Shown here: piece after piece, positions 50,735-62,977 of the stretch | Layout of the letters: the number at the start of each line of letters is the position of its first letter | How positions within the stretch are numbered: the first letter of the stretch is position 1 | Source of the DNA: Anseranas semipalmata | Lineage: Eukaryota; Chordata; Aves; Anseriformes; Anseranatidae | DNA length: 64,000 bases | Direction of reading: 5' to 3' | Assembly (NCBI GenBank): GCA_013399115.1 | Contig: VXAA01003334.1 | Location: forward strand, 331,464 to 395,463 | Translations under genes and position numbers: made by a program | The notes under the pieces: model-generated | Told to the model about the DNA's origin: nothing | The model's database searches: none | The model's input: only the letters and a program-made list of their open reading frames with translations

Positions 50735-51177
50735 ATGTCCCAGGGCGCTGCAGGAGGCGAGGGAGCGCCCCAGGTGCGGCTGGAGGGGAAGGAGAGGCAG
50801 AGGAAGAGGAGGCGGAGGAGGAGGAAGGAGAGCAAGACGCGGCTGGTGCGCTCCAACCTGCTGTTACCCGAGGCCGAGGCGGACAAGTCCAAGAGGACCT
50901 CCCTGGCCAGCAACCGCCTCAAGACCACCAAGTACACGGCCCTCTCCTTCCTGCCCAAGAACCTCTTCGAGCAGTTCCACCGCCTGGCCAACGTCTACTT
51001 CGTCTTCATCGCGCTGCTCAACTTCGCGCCGGCCGTCAACGCCTTCCAGCCGGAGCTGGCCCTGGCCCCCGTGCTGTTCATCCTGGCAGTCACGGCCATC
51101 AAGGACCTGTGGGAGGATTACAGCCGCTACCGCTCCGACAAGGAGATCAACCACATGGAGTGCCTGGTGTACAGCAG
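50735..51177 (+). CDS. ATP10A: ATP10A, first coding exon (P4-type ATPase, phospholipid flippase)
   Basis: The exon encodes 147 complete codons plus two bases of a split codon. The family moves lipids from the outer to the inner leaflet of the plasma membrane; mammalian ATP10A works with the CDC50A (TMEM30A) subunit and has been linked to phosphatidylcholine and glucosylceramide. Residues 20-31 are a basic run. VRSNLL at 38-43, [20 protein letters not shown] at 60-79 and FHRLANVYF at 81-89 are P4-ATPase N-terminal signatures. Transmembrane segment M1 spans about 86-106 and M2 about 107-125, followed by [13 protein letters not shown] at 123-135. The M1-M2 text ([20 protein letters not shown]) fits ATP10A clearly better than my recollection of ATP10B. 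The phosphorylation motif DKTGT lies in later exons outside this window. The ATG was chosen because it has a G at -3 and gives an N-terminus of the expected length just ahead of the basic run. The exon ends AGCAG at a phase-2 donor. Confidence 0.93.
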
Positions 51178-51183
51178 GTGAGG
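51178..51183 (+). other. Splice donor of ATP10A exon 1
   Basis: CAG|GTGAGG matches the vertebrate donor consensus. The split codon is AG|N, most simply Arg, the residue found at this point in relatives. Reading through instead gives an immediate TGA at 51179-51181. Confidence 0.9.
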
Positions 51184-54100
51184 CTGGGCCCTGGGGACAG
51201 GGACCTGGGCGAGGGGACGTGAGGAGAAACTCTCAGTTGTCCTTGGAGCTGGCATCTCCGGTCTCTTTCCCCAGAGCTGCAGGTGTTCCTAAAGCCCAGT
51301 GCCTTTGGATGAAAGCGGACTCACTCCGATCAGTGGGACTTCCACAGTACATTGCAGATTTATGAGTGAGCAACAGTTAAATATAGGTCTATATGTACGG
51401 GTGCCAGGCTTTGTAGCGTTTTATGTTTTAGAGGAGGGACAGTGCATCAGAAAGCGATAGCAAGCATCGCAATCATTGCTTGATTCGCAAGCCTTTATGC
51501 AAACACTTCCCAGTGCAGGCGGCCAGTTACACTGGTGTGTAGTTTCAGGCATTAATTTGGTTTCAGTAATGTGAGACATCACTCAAGTAATCTGCTAATA
51601 AATCTTTGCTGCGCAAAGAGTAGAGGCTGGAGGCTTCTGCATTCGAGTTAAAAGTGTGAGGTTTCGTGACATGGATTAGAACGCCTGAGCTCCCTTTGCA
51701 TTTCTAGGGAAGGTGAGGCAGTCCCTTCACTGAACGTGTACTTTAAGTGAATCGTCTCAAGTGTCATCATTCCCTGTGACTTTGCTATCTCCCAAAGCTT
51801 ATGGTTGGAGCGCTAGGTCATTTATCTCCTTCAGAGTTTTGTTGTTTCAGTGATCTGAGCTATAGGTTTAGACCACATCCTTGTTATCCTTAAATCAGAC
51901 TGGAATATCTTTTGCATTAACATTTATCTAAGAATCCACCTTTGGAGAACTTCTGTTTTCCTCTCTGTGCAGGGTAGTCACCTCATAGTAGCTCAGGCTA
52001 AGATTTTTGGGGGACTGAGAGAGGAACGTAGTTTCCAAGAGAGTAGGTTTCATTTCTGGTTCTGATGCGTAGATCTAACAGAAAAGAAACACGTGCCAAG
52101 AAGCTTACGCTCCGATTCCACAGGCTGTCTGGGAGGGGTCCTCTGGGCTGACGTAAGCAAGAAGGCAGAGCGCAACTCTCCTATTTCAGGAAAGGTGTGT
52201 GAAAAAAATGCTAAAAAGAACTCAGAATAGTCTGCATTTTCAACATGCAGCAGGCTCAGTTTGTTATTTTACAAACTCATTGTCACACATGAAATCTCAC
52301 CGTGGGATATTCCCCTGCCACTAGATGTGCATGCTTGGGAACACAAGTAAAACGGTCTTCTTTCTGCAAACTAAAATGAATGTAACCCAGCTATATCACG
52401 TATGTGGGCATCGCTAGCCCAAGGCTCTGCCTGGCGCCTTGCTTGCTTGTAGCTGTCCTTAACTCTGTGAACGCTTCTGGCATTAAAGGAGACGGGCAGC
52501 AGGAGGGCTGGTAAGGGACTGTGCTTGCACAAAAATAAAATAGTGCTAATGTGGATGGTTAATCTGGCCCCTGCCAAATAAAACCAGTTTAGAAATAAGC
52601 TGCCATGTCTCCCAGTTTGAAAAGCAAGAAGAAGTACCTGTTTTAGAAACTGTTCAAAATACCAGTACTGGAATGTTAATTCTGGAAAGTTTCTCCCCTC
52701 TGCAATTTTCCATATCCCTGTCTGCTGCTGAAAAGGTAGACATGATGATGAGAAAAGGTGTACCTTTGGTCTTAGTATCACTCGTACCATTTTGGGTGTC
52801 CCAGCTAAGTGCATTGCCCTTTGTAGTGCTTATGCTGTGCCAGAGTAAAATTCAAAATTGTTCCTTTTGCTGCAGAAGTTGGGTTACTTTTGAGTGGCAT
52901 TTGCATGGATTAATTTGGGAATAGTTTGAATAGCCTTTGCATTTGCACAAAAGGTGCAGTGTGGGCCTATTCCCTGTAGGGCAATGAAAGTGGAAGCTGA
53001 GGAACTCTGTCAGCTATTCAAATACAGCTTTCTGGCTAGGAGCAGAGATGAACAATGCTTCGTTACAGCTGTCTGGAGAAGCCTAGTTCCTGATAGCAGC
53101 TTGACTATTTCCCCCCTCAGTCAGTCCTTGGGAAAAGCTCCCCTTCTGCAATTAAAAAGGAAAAACAAAACAGGTAGCTAAAATGATTTGCTTATATGGC
53201 TTTAACTGACTGCTTTTTCTTCATTTTTATCCTTAATTTCAACTTCACAAAATCACTTTTTCAAACATCCCGCAGCCCCAGTGGGTGAGATGGGACTAGA
53301 AACTTGATGTTTTTGCAGATAAAAATGAAGATTCTCACTAACATGTGACTTCTGGAGCTGAATCTTGGAAGCCGGGAACCAGGACTGAGCAGTTTGTATC
53401 AAGGTCATGGAAGTCTCTAGGTGCGAGTTCAGAAAAGCTGTTTTCTCCAAAAGGTGTCATCTAGGAGAAGCACAAGGAATTGGATGTGACTTTGTTTCCT
53501 CAGACTCTTTGTTTCTGGAAGGGTGCTGAAGTGTAGATGTCACATAGGGAAGCAGTAAGTGACAGCTTTTCTCTCCACATCCGCTTTATGCTGATCACTG
53601 TGTCAGTTCTACTACCTTTTGACCAAGCCAGACTGACTCTCTCTTCCTGCCACTTCCTGGTGGTGTCAGCGGTGCAGACTTTGATGCAGATGCTGCCCTT
53701 GGTACAGATGCTTCTGTAGGTAGGGCAGGTTGATGGACACCGCTGCAGTCCTGTGCAGCTGCCGGGGAGCAGCGACTCTCCCCTTGCTGGCCGTAGATCT
53801 GCAAGAGGGCTGTGTGGGGTTCATCCTCCGCGCTGTCGCGGGCCCCCCTTTCCAGCCAGCCGCCCACCCCACTGAAAGAACCACTTCAAACACCAGCAGC
53901 AGCGCTCGAGCACAGACGGAGCAAATGACAAGCTGCACTCAGCAGCTTGAGACAGGGCCTTTTGCTTCACTGTAGCAGAGAAGAGCCCTCTATCTTACAC
54001 TAGATAATCTTTAGTGACCAAGTGAAGACTCGGGTCAGATCACGTATGTTCTGCCGTGTGTCAGATCATTAGGAAGAGCAGCACGAGGGCAGCGCCCACG

Positions 54101-57100
54101 GCGAGGTTCCCTGGAACAGCCTATGCAAAGCGATGGTGTCAGTAATCTGAACACGGGGGGAAAGTGCTGCTCTCCTGCCGCGCTGGCTGCTGAAGAGCTG
54201 CTCTGCAGCCGGGGCCGTCCTCCTCCCGCCGGCCCAGCGGTGTGGACTCAGATGACCTGCTCGCGTACAACTGCTGCTGAATCAATGACTCAGTGGCTCA
54301 TAGCTGGCAAAACTTATCAGATGACACAACAGCGAAGGATGATGCAACCTCAAGTAAAAAGCCGGAGATGCAGCTCGTTTTCGCAGAAAGAAGAGACAGC
54401 TTTCATGTAGAAATTCTGAATGTTTCGTAGAGTCTCTCAAAAGCTATTGCTTTCTAGAGTTAGCTGGTGGACAGGGAAAAGACCTGATTCTTCAAATAAA
54501 TTGAAAGAAGCTGTTGAGTTTGAATTGGCAGCGTATGTCGTGGAATGAAATGCTGGAGAACTGCAGACTTGTGTTGCTGCGTGATGGATTTTGCAGGTCC
54601 GCCTGTAAGAGCATGCGGTTCTTGATAGGCAAAGGGGGAAGGTTTCTCAGCCAAGAGGAGTCACGGGGGCCTCTCTCTGGAGGGCTTGCAAGGCACCTGT
54701 GCTGTTTGAGACTACAGAGAAAACTAGGCACTCACTGTAGTAGGACAGTTTCACAGGTCACCTAGAATTTAGATTCAGTGCAGGTGCTCAAGTTAGAAAG
54801 GGTGGATCTCAGAAGATCACACCAACTCTTGCTTAGTTGGTTTAAATGGAGGGAAGCTACAGAGGCATTAGAGCCCAGGCTGCAGAAGACTGTTTTGTGT
54901 GCATAACCTTTGCAATTTGGTGGTCACCGTAGTCTCATCTCTTTGTTCCCCTTCCTCATTCCATCACCCAGGGACAGAGGTTGGAGACCGGAGATCACAA
55001 ATTTGCAACCTTACAGTGAAATCTTGTTTGATTGGTTACTTTTCTGGGTTATTATCTTGGAGTCGGAGGGTGGAAGGGTGAGTTTTTCTTTGCAGTTACA
55101 TGTAAGTGTTTGCTCCAAATAATTCCAGGATGCACACATTACTGCTGCTCATAAATATTTGATAGAAATAAATTTGTCGTTGGAGCAAAAGTGTTAAAAC
55201 TCTTCTAAGCAGGGGCTTTGTTTTTGGTGTGCTGTTACAAAGTATGGTATATATTTGCATGGTATGTAAATAGGAGATGAATAGTGATAACTACAATCAC
55301 AACAACTAGTGGCACTCATCCAGCAGGGAATTACATTTTGTTACTAAGTGCTGTGTTGGTGAAATAATCTCTTCTAATGTTTTTCTAGGAGCCTTATGTT
55401 CAAAACTGAAGGGCTTTGCTTTTTAAATCTACTTTCTAATTCTTGCTGAGTCCATTGAAGAGTATTGCGAAAGACTGTAATGGTGTCTGCATACTGATCA
55501 GTGAGTGATAAGTGCTTCTTCTGTCAACCTGCGACTTAGAAAATCCATGACAAATTGGAATTTATGACCTGGTATTTGTCTCCCCCGAGGTGTGGAAAAT
55601 GTTTAATGGGGCACTGAGGCAGCTATCAAAGCAAGCTGGTTTACATTAAATGTTTATTTCCTTCTGCAAAACTCATGAGGAGGAGAAAAGAGAGTTTGAT
55701 GTGGGCAACTTGTTTCATACAATTTCCAAAATATGCTTCCTTCTTCTTCCCTTCTGTCAGCCCGCCAGTGAAAGCAATTCCAGCCTGAGAGAAAAAAGAC
55801 GCAGCCGTGCTACCGAATCCTCACAAGGGCACAGCAGATGCCATTCATGGCCTCTGAAGTAGCCACACGATGACTCGATGCGCAGCCGCTCCCCTTCTTA
55901 GGTCCTGAATTTTCCTGGCAACACCAGCCTCCGAGGAGGAGGGTTGTGATTATCTCCCACACTACCCGAATAGAGCAGAGGAGCTTCTTGTCCCATGTTC
56001 TGCAGGCAGGGTATGACATTTCTCACCAGAATAAATAAACTTGTCTCATCCCTTCCAGAAAGCAAATGTCACTAGGCATGATTCAGAAGGAAACTACCTG
56101 GGATTACTCAGTTTCCTCGGTGAGTGAGCTTCATGCACAGAAAGCTGAAAGCAGAAAGTAGTGGTCTGAATCTGTGTCAGAGAAGTCAGTGTTCCCTGCT
56201 CCAGTTTTGGCAAGGTGCTGCTCTGTTCATGTTACTGTGTCTTTGTCCTTCGCTTCAGTTTGGGCCAGGCTGGCAGTGAGTGAACTCCCTGAGAGACGTA
56301 GTAGAGGCTCTCCTGTTAGACTAGTGGGGTACCTTCGTTCTGCAGTGGAGTTTCTTATATTAGCAAGGGAGGCATGCGCAAGTTTTCTGAGATGCAGCCA
56401 GCTGCAACGCACAGGGGAACCCCTGTGTCCATCCAGCTCGGTGTATGCAGTTTATTCGCTATTCAGCGTAGGGCAAATTTTCCAGGTGCCTGAGTTTCAC
56501 TGCTTGAAAAGGCAGATGCTTGCTTCTTATTAGTAAGCTCTCTAGTTTGCATGGGATGTCACGAGAGCAGTTGTCGGCTGTTTCACACGCTTCTGGCTGA
56601 CTGCCAGGGAGGACGCTGGTGATCTCTGCTGCAAGACCTAGCAATGCCTCCAGATTAATTCGCGCGGGTACGCGCTGCGCTCTGTAGGCACACTACAGCT
56701 TGTGCTCAGCAGGCTGCAGCCCAGAGGTTTAGGTGGCCACCTTGTGTGCGGATCTGCTTGTTCTCATGTGTCCTATTATGTTGAGATCGTGCCTACTGCT
56801 GGAAGAAGATTCTGTCAAGGTATATTTCCAAAGAAACTAGACAAGGCGAAAGAATAGCAAGTATTGTTCAGCTCTGCCCAAAACTGTGATTCCAGATCCC
56901 ACCTTCCGCGTGTTATCTAGTCAGCAGAACTGGCAGTGTATATGTTGGTGCTGTGACAGCCATGCTATCGGTCAGTATTTTTTGGACTGCTCACTAGCTA
57001 GCAGGGCGCAACGTAGCCAGGGCATTCGTCCCCCCAGCAGACCGCTCCTCCAGAAGTTCTTACGAGAGCAGCACTCAAACCCTGCCGGGAGGCCCTAGTT

Positions 57101-57139
57101 GTGCTGTGGGAGCGTTAGGGGACTCCAGGGAAGAAGGAG

Positions 57140-57165
57140 GACTGACTGACTGACTGACTGGCTGA
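57140..57165 (+). repeat. ACTG tetranucleotide microsatellite
   Basis: About five tandem ACTG units followed by GGCTGACGG. It marks the left border of the intronic GC-rich patch. Confidence 0.9.
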
Positions 57166-57960
57166 CGGCGGCTGGTGAGGAAGATGAAGACAGAGGAAGG
57201 ACGAGGCTCCCTGCCGCTGGACGGAACTTACTCGGGCGCTTCACCCAGGCTCGCACAGCCCTTGCGGGCGGATGGGCGGGCTGCCTCCCTTCTCACAGCA
57301 GCGGGAGAAGTCTGAGTGCCAGGGCTCCCCGTGCCGCGTGGCCCAGCGCGCTGCTCGCTTGCGGTGTCCTTGCTCTGCCCAGGAGCAGCCTGTCCCGTGC
57401 CCTTTCCTCTTGCCCTGCAGCGCTGGGCCTTTTGGGGAGGTGGGGCTTTTGTGTATGTGCACTGCAGCTGGCCAGCCAAACACGTGGCTTCAGGGTTGTG
57501 CCCAATTTTCAGGCTTTAGGCTGTGCAGGCGTGGTTTCAGCAACCACATATATTGAGAGCAATAAAGTACAGAAAAGCAGAACACTTTGTTTCACTTCAC
57601 ATTGTTGCGGAGGCAAACCAGTTTCCACAGCTTACCCTCGGCCTTGGCGATTGTGCTCGGGAGCTGGCACTGGTGCAACTATGTGCGTGGCCGCTTGTGT
57701 CTATAGAAGACAGACACAGAGGAGATCCACGGCAGGAACGAGACGCGAGCCTTGCTGCCGGCCTGCAGCGCGCCCTGCCCAGCCCTGTCCCACCGCGGGA
57801 GTCCCCGCACCGGGCGAGGGGGAGCGCATTCCAGTGAGCGCCGCCATTTTGAGGCGAGGAGCCAACATGAAGCTGAACGGCAGGCCGCTGCTGCGCAGCC
57901 CGTCCCCAGCAACGTGCTAGCTACCCAGCTAGTGGTGTGTTCTGCCCCGTGGACTGCTGA
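57160..57960. promoter_or_regulatory. CpG-bearing GC-rich patch in intron 1, possible internal promoter or enhancer
   Basis: GC and CpG content are clearly raised against the surrounding intron, with CpG-dense parts near 57230-57280, 57330-57370 and 57730-57850. CCGCCATTTTG at 57841-57851 matches the YY1 core, an element often found close to the start of CpG-island transcripts. Sixteen bases further on, ATG at 57867 opens a frame of 17 codons ending in TAG. A CpG-dense motif CGCGCGGGTACGCGC also lies about 500 bases upstream of the patch (56661-56675). No donor or known coding sequence is obvious, so an alternative first exon, an antisense or noncoding transcript, or an enhancer are all possible. 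Confidence 0.4.
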
Positions 57961-60900
57961 GGCTCACGAGATGGCACGCTCTGCCTTGTCCTTTGCTCCA
58001 ACAGGGGCAGTTTTATTCTATCTAGGGTATTGCAGGTGAAAATCTCAGCCGTGGTCAACCTGCATCTTTAAGGCCATGCTGTATGGTCAGAGGACAGTCT
58101 TGCACAGGCAGGGCATGCATTTTAGGGGTGGAAAACATCTGCCATCTCCTCTGCTATTTTATTACAATTTTATTCATTTCTGACCACAGTTTCTCTGGAG
58201 TGGTGTGGCAAGTAGGCCAGTCTCGCCAGTTCAGGAGCCAACATTTGCATCATGCCCAGTTATTTCATAAACCCAGACTCTGCTGGAGATTTGTTATAAT
58301 AGGCATGGACGGCACTTGTTTTATGTTCTGGTTGTCTGGAAATACTGACCTACTTCAATGAAGAGTTTAAATGTTTGACTGACAGCTCCACTCCAGCTTT
58401 GACATGTCTCTGCTGCTATAATATTAATGCTGAGAGTGTAGATGCTGTTGCAGAATATTTGGTATTCCTGTAGTTTTGATGGTGGCTTTAGTTGTGTCCT
58501 TTTGGAGAGAAAGCCCATTACTAAGTGACAGCATCTGTGACCATAGTTCTTTATCTTTGTGTGCCGTCTTGTGCTTGCTAGACTTTTCCTGGGTCGTTCA
58601 GCCATATACCTATGTGCTTGCCCTCCCTCCGTTCACCTTCCTGCCTCCCCTTGGCAGGTTCCCCTGAGTTACAACCTGAACGTGCCTGTTTTGGCTATGT
58701 TAGCCGATTTTGTTAGTTCACCAACAAGTTGTTGTACAAGCTGCAGAATCTCCCAAAATACCGAGGCCAACGCGCAAAGTGCAGAACAGTAGTCACGTAA
58801 AGCCAAGAGTGAGCGTGCTCAGGATCTCTCAACATGCAGACACTGCGTGAGGTGCCTTGGAGGAGACGCCAGTGGACACATGCCAGCAGACAGATTTAGC
58901 AGCCAAACCCTTAAAAAAGCAGGAGATTCAATATGTGCATTAGAAAGAGATACCTGTTTTGGGCAAAAGGAAATTATGAGAAGTCAAATATAACCCCCCT
59001 AAGTCTGATGTTGCAACTGTAGTACATTCTTTTTGTGGGGGCCCACACTTACATTTGGGTGTTTAGATGCTTTCTGTATTTTCTTTTTCTTCCCTTTTCA
59101 TATTCCCATGATCCCATTGTCAGCTTCCCCTTGCTGTACTTCCCCCTTTGTTGTACACCTGCAAAGCTGTGAAGCAGAAGCTTGGTCTCACACAGCCTAC
59201 TGAAGAAATACATACATTATTTTTCTGTGCACACTTGAGAGCATTTTGATCTTCCCTCGTAGACTGTCGTATGTTCATTTTTTATCACAAGTGCTTGGAA
59301 TCCCTGTTCTCCTGATAGACAGGTTGATTCCTGTCTTAACTCTTCTGCATATGCCAGTAATTGGCTTCCCTGTACACACAGTGAGCCACTGATTGTAGCT
59401 GGCAGGAAATCCTCTCGCGTGCTAATTGGGCTCTCTCTGACCTGGCAAGGGTATTTCCTGAAGCAGTCTGTCAGGTTCTTGCTGGGACAAGAGGGGAGGT
59501 TTATTTCAGGTTGCTTTTAGCTTAAAGTTCGGTGTCTGGTCTGACCAAGTTATCTAATCCAGCTCTGCCACAACCGGTGGAGAGCATTAAGCACTGTGGG
59601 GCAGAGCGGGGAATTCCTTCCAGTTACCTTAGGAGAGTTGAATCAGGAGGTCCTTACCTCTCTCCAGTGATGACACAGGTGGAGCCTGACTAGATGGCTT
59701 GCTAAATTTGGGTGAGGTGAATCCCATTAGTAAACTCAGAGGGGGTAGATTTTAATTCCTGTCAATGCTCCATATGAATTTTGGTCTGTAGAAGAATAGC
59801 CTGTCCTGCTAGTTATATCTAATAATTTATTTAAGACTTGCATATTGAGAATTGTAGACGCAAGTATGTTCACCTGTCAGGTGAAGGCAATAACTTACCA
59901 TCCACTCTTTATCTCCTGACACATTTTGCCTTCAGCATTAGCCATTAAAGGGTTGTTCGTACTTGCAAATTGTGTTTATATGGTTTATCTCATTGCTGAG
60001 AAACAGTGTAAGAGATGAGTTGCAACCAATAAATAATTTTCCTCTTTGAATAACTGATGACATTTGCATGTCTGAGGAGTTTTTCAGGCAGCCCACATAA
60101 TGTGAGGAATCTTGGTATTTTGGGATGTTATTTGCTCTTTAACCTCAGATGCAGCTTTTGGGGAGGAGTGTTGAAACAGAAGGTAGGAGGTTCCTAATTA
60201 TGCTTTCTTCTGTCTGAATGTGCCTAAATACTAAGTCAACTAAAATGTCTGTGCAAGCTGATTCTCTTAAAAATGCAGAGGGGCGTGTGTTTGACATACT
60301 CATGGCTGTTACAAGGGGCATCACTGTCAGGTATCTCGCAAATATCACATATGGTTGTTATTGGGCTTATGTTTGATGTCTGGTAGGATCAGATGTTAAA
60401 ACCTGCAAGGCATAAGTGCTGAGTGGTCAGGGGCTGAGTCAGGGGGATCAATGGTGAAACTATTCTGCTAATTCTGAGTATCGCTGATTTACCCTTGATT
60501 GCCAGTTTCTGTGCTGGAACTGCAGTGCCTGTCCATTTGGGAGCATGAGCACATGCAGACACGCCATATAGCCGTATAGGAGGTGCAGCACTGTAAGAAG
60601 TCATGCCACTGTTTGCTGTATTGAAAGTCCTAAGTTCTGTTCATTTGGTTGCAGTATTTGACATCTGCTCTTCCTCTTCATTCAGGCTTAAGCGTGCTGT
60701 CTCCATCAGGTTTTTCTTACATATGTCTCTCATTTCCAGTGCAGTTCCCTCTGTCTGCTTTTGGTGACAGGATCAGGGTTATGTGTGGGAGCTCCTATTT
60801 CTGTCAGATCCTGTGGGAGCTTTCCAAAATGCAAGTTCAACAGAAATCTGCACGGGGGCTGAGCCAGCTATCAGTCTAGTGGTGCTGCTGTCTAATCTGC

Positions 60901-62355
60901 AGCACCCATTTTCCAGGAGTCCAATTTAAAGCCTGTAACAGCCCTTGCCATGGACTGAACAATCCACGATACCCCCTCAATTTGAGGAATGCTGCAGTAG
61001 CCTCCATTTTTGAAGTCCTACCACACTATCTAATAAACTTGACGTATTAGCAGCGAGATAGCTGCTGGAAAAACGTGTGTGTACCTGTAAGACCATCTGC
61101 CACAGAGTGTTGCAGTGTAGGATCCCCAGCCTGAAGGGTATCACTACGTGTAGAGCTCACAAAGCTAGCTCTGAAACGTAGTCAGTATGAAAAGTCAACA
61201 GCCAGTGGATTTTGTGTGTTTGTCAAGTGTTCAGTTGTTGATTTGGGTTTTATTTTGTTTTTATTTTTCTCCAGTTAATAAGCCAAGTAGGAACTATCAG
61301 TCATTACCCCATTCTCAAAGCTGGCTAAGAACCTGTCTGACCATTACCAATGAAGATAAAACTCATGAAAAAACTTAAGTCCAAAACATTTATTCCTTTT
61401 TCAGACATAAGTGCTGAAGAAAAATCTATCATGATAAAGACAGCAGTAGTGTCTCTAAAGCACATACAGTGTCTCTACCTTTTAAAGCCTGTGGTCAGCA
61501 TTTTAGTGTAAGATTTCTCTAAAATTCCCCATGGTTATTCTAAATTCAATCCTCCTTGGAATGCAGGGAGCAGAAGAGGAGGAGGAGAGTTTCTGAGTTT
61601 ATTTTCAGTGGCATTTGGTTTGGCTTGGAGGATTTTTATAATGCTTATTTTGTCATGGCATATTAATTCATGTCCTTCCTCTGCTGCTCCTAAGTTGGAA
61701 ACTTTCCATTTTACATCGGGCGGTCCTGTCCCCAGTTGTTTAACCTTTATGCTTTATCACTGGCAGTAGCTGTTCTGTGCAGCCAATCCAGCCTTTTAGT
61801 CAGAATAACATTCCCTTAAGCTGTCCTGTCTTAGCAACTTCTGGGAAAGATTTTGCTTTTGTTTTTTATTTTGCGTGTTTGTGTTTTTGCTGGTTTCCCC
61901 GAGGTCGTACGCAGCCTGGAGATGCTCCCTGGTCAGTGCTCCCTCTGCCTTTTCTTCAGGTGCCACACACCTGTACGTACCTAGTGGGAGCTCTAAGGTG
62001 TGCAGTGCACAGTGGGAAAATATGAGCCACGTATTTAGAAAACTTAATCTGTTCATCTTTTTTTGCCCTTGTATAAAGCAAATATGATGCAAAGCTTGGA
62101 AAAAAAGAGTTGTTTGGTTTTTTTGTGTGTTTTTAAGGGTGATTTCCTACCCAGTTGCTTACTTGAGTGCCAGTCCTTAAAACTCTCAGCTGTAAAAAGT
62201 GTGTTTGTACTGCACGCATTCAGTACGAAGCAGGGCTGTCCCAGCCGGTATACCCAAATACGCCGTGCAGAGGTGCTTGCAGCCCTGGAAGCAAGGTGGG
62301 ACGTTGCTGCTGTGCTCTCTTAGCAGCGCTTGTCTGCTCCTGCATGGCAAATTCA

Positions 62356-62648
62356 CATAGAATCATAGAATCATAGAATGGTTTGGGTTGGAAGGGGCCT
62401 TAAAGATCATCTGGTTCCAATCCCCCTGCCATGGGCAGGGATGCCACCCACTAGATCAGGTTGCCCAGGGCCCCATCCAGCCTGGCCTTGAACACTTCCA
62501 GGGATGGGGCATCCACAGCTTCTCTGGGCAGCCTGTTCCAATGCCTCACCACCCTCATAGTAAAAAATTTCTTCCTTATAACTAATGTAAATCTCCCCTC
62601 TTTTAGTTTAAAACCGTTACACCTTGTCCTATTGCTACATCACTCACA
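62356..62648 (-). repeat. CR1 LINE fragment, antisense in intron 1
   Basis: Read on the minus strand, it ends with ATTCTATGATTCTATG tail units (62356-62379). Before them come the CCTTCCAACCCAAACC block, the GGTTGCCCAGGGCCCCATCC-complement block near 62459-62478, GGAACAGGCTGCCCAGAG near 62523-62540 and the TTTTAAACTAAAAGAGGGG block near 62597-62615. It is closely related to the copy at 1-436 and runs in the same direction. It is 5' truncated near 62648 and opposite to ATP10A transcription. Confidence 0.92.
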
Positions 62649-62948
62649 GTTTTCTGTTTGGGGATGGGGCAGAGCTGGTGGGAGTCTGAGGCCCTGCACC
62701 CCAGTCTATTCTGTACGCTGCAAGAGTTTCCTTAGACTGAAACATGCCCGCGCAAATTTTTAATACATGCAGATAGAAATTGCATAGCTACACTTTATTT
62801 TCAGGGGTTATTTCAGTGTAACTGTGACCAAATGGCTTGTAAACCACGATTTTCATTACTGGTAGTTAATGCAGCAGTGTTTCCTGAGTAATTTTGGCCA
62901 AGGAAATAATTAGTAATTTGTAAAAAATAGCATCCTGGTGAAGGATTG

Positions 62949-62977
62949 TGGGTTTTTTTGTTTTTTTGTTTGTTTTG
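62949..62977 (+). repeat. T-rich GTTT microsatellite
   Basis: T runs separated by single G (TTTTTTTGTTTTTTTG and GTTTG units). Confidence 0.8.

Larger units (their letters stand above)
49850..51240 (+). promoter_or_regulatory. CpG-island promoter region of ATP10A
   Basis: GC content and CpG density rise sharply here and fall again soon after the exon 1 donor. The region contains GC-box-like sequences (GGGCGGG near 50472 and GAGGGGCGGCGG near 50239-50250), two G-quadruplex-type G-tract clusters (50173-50197 and 50455-50480), a CGTCA half-site near 49857-49863 and a tandem GCGATAAT pair at 49873-49888. There is no TATA box in an evident position, which fits a dispersed CpG-island promoter. The transcription start cannot be fixed from sequence. 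The 5' untranslated region is interrupted by an N gap at 50493-50655 and an N at 50355. Confidence 0.8.

Noticed and set aside
50452..50991. Minus-strand 179-residue frame over exon 1
   Set aside because: It is antisense to ATP10A, includes the gap, and is explained by GC-rich composition lacking stops.
50149..51222. 357-residue frame across the CpG island and exon 1
   Set aside because: It is a different frame from the P4-ATPase signature, crosses the N gap and has only low-complexity Pro/Arg/Gly/Glu composition. It is a shadow of the ATP10A exon and GC-rich promoter.
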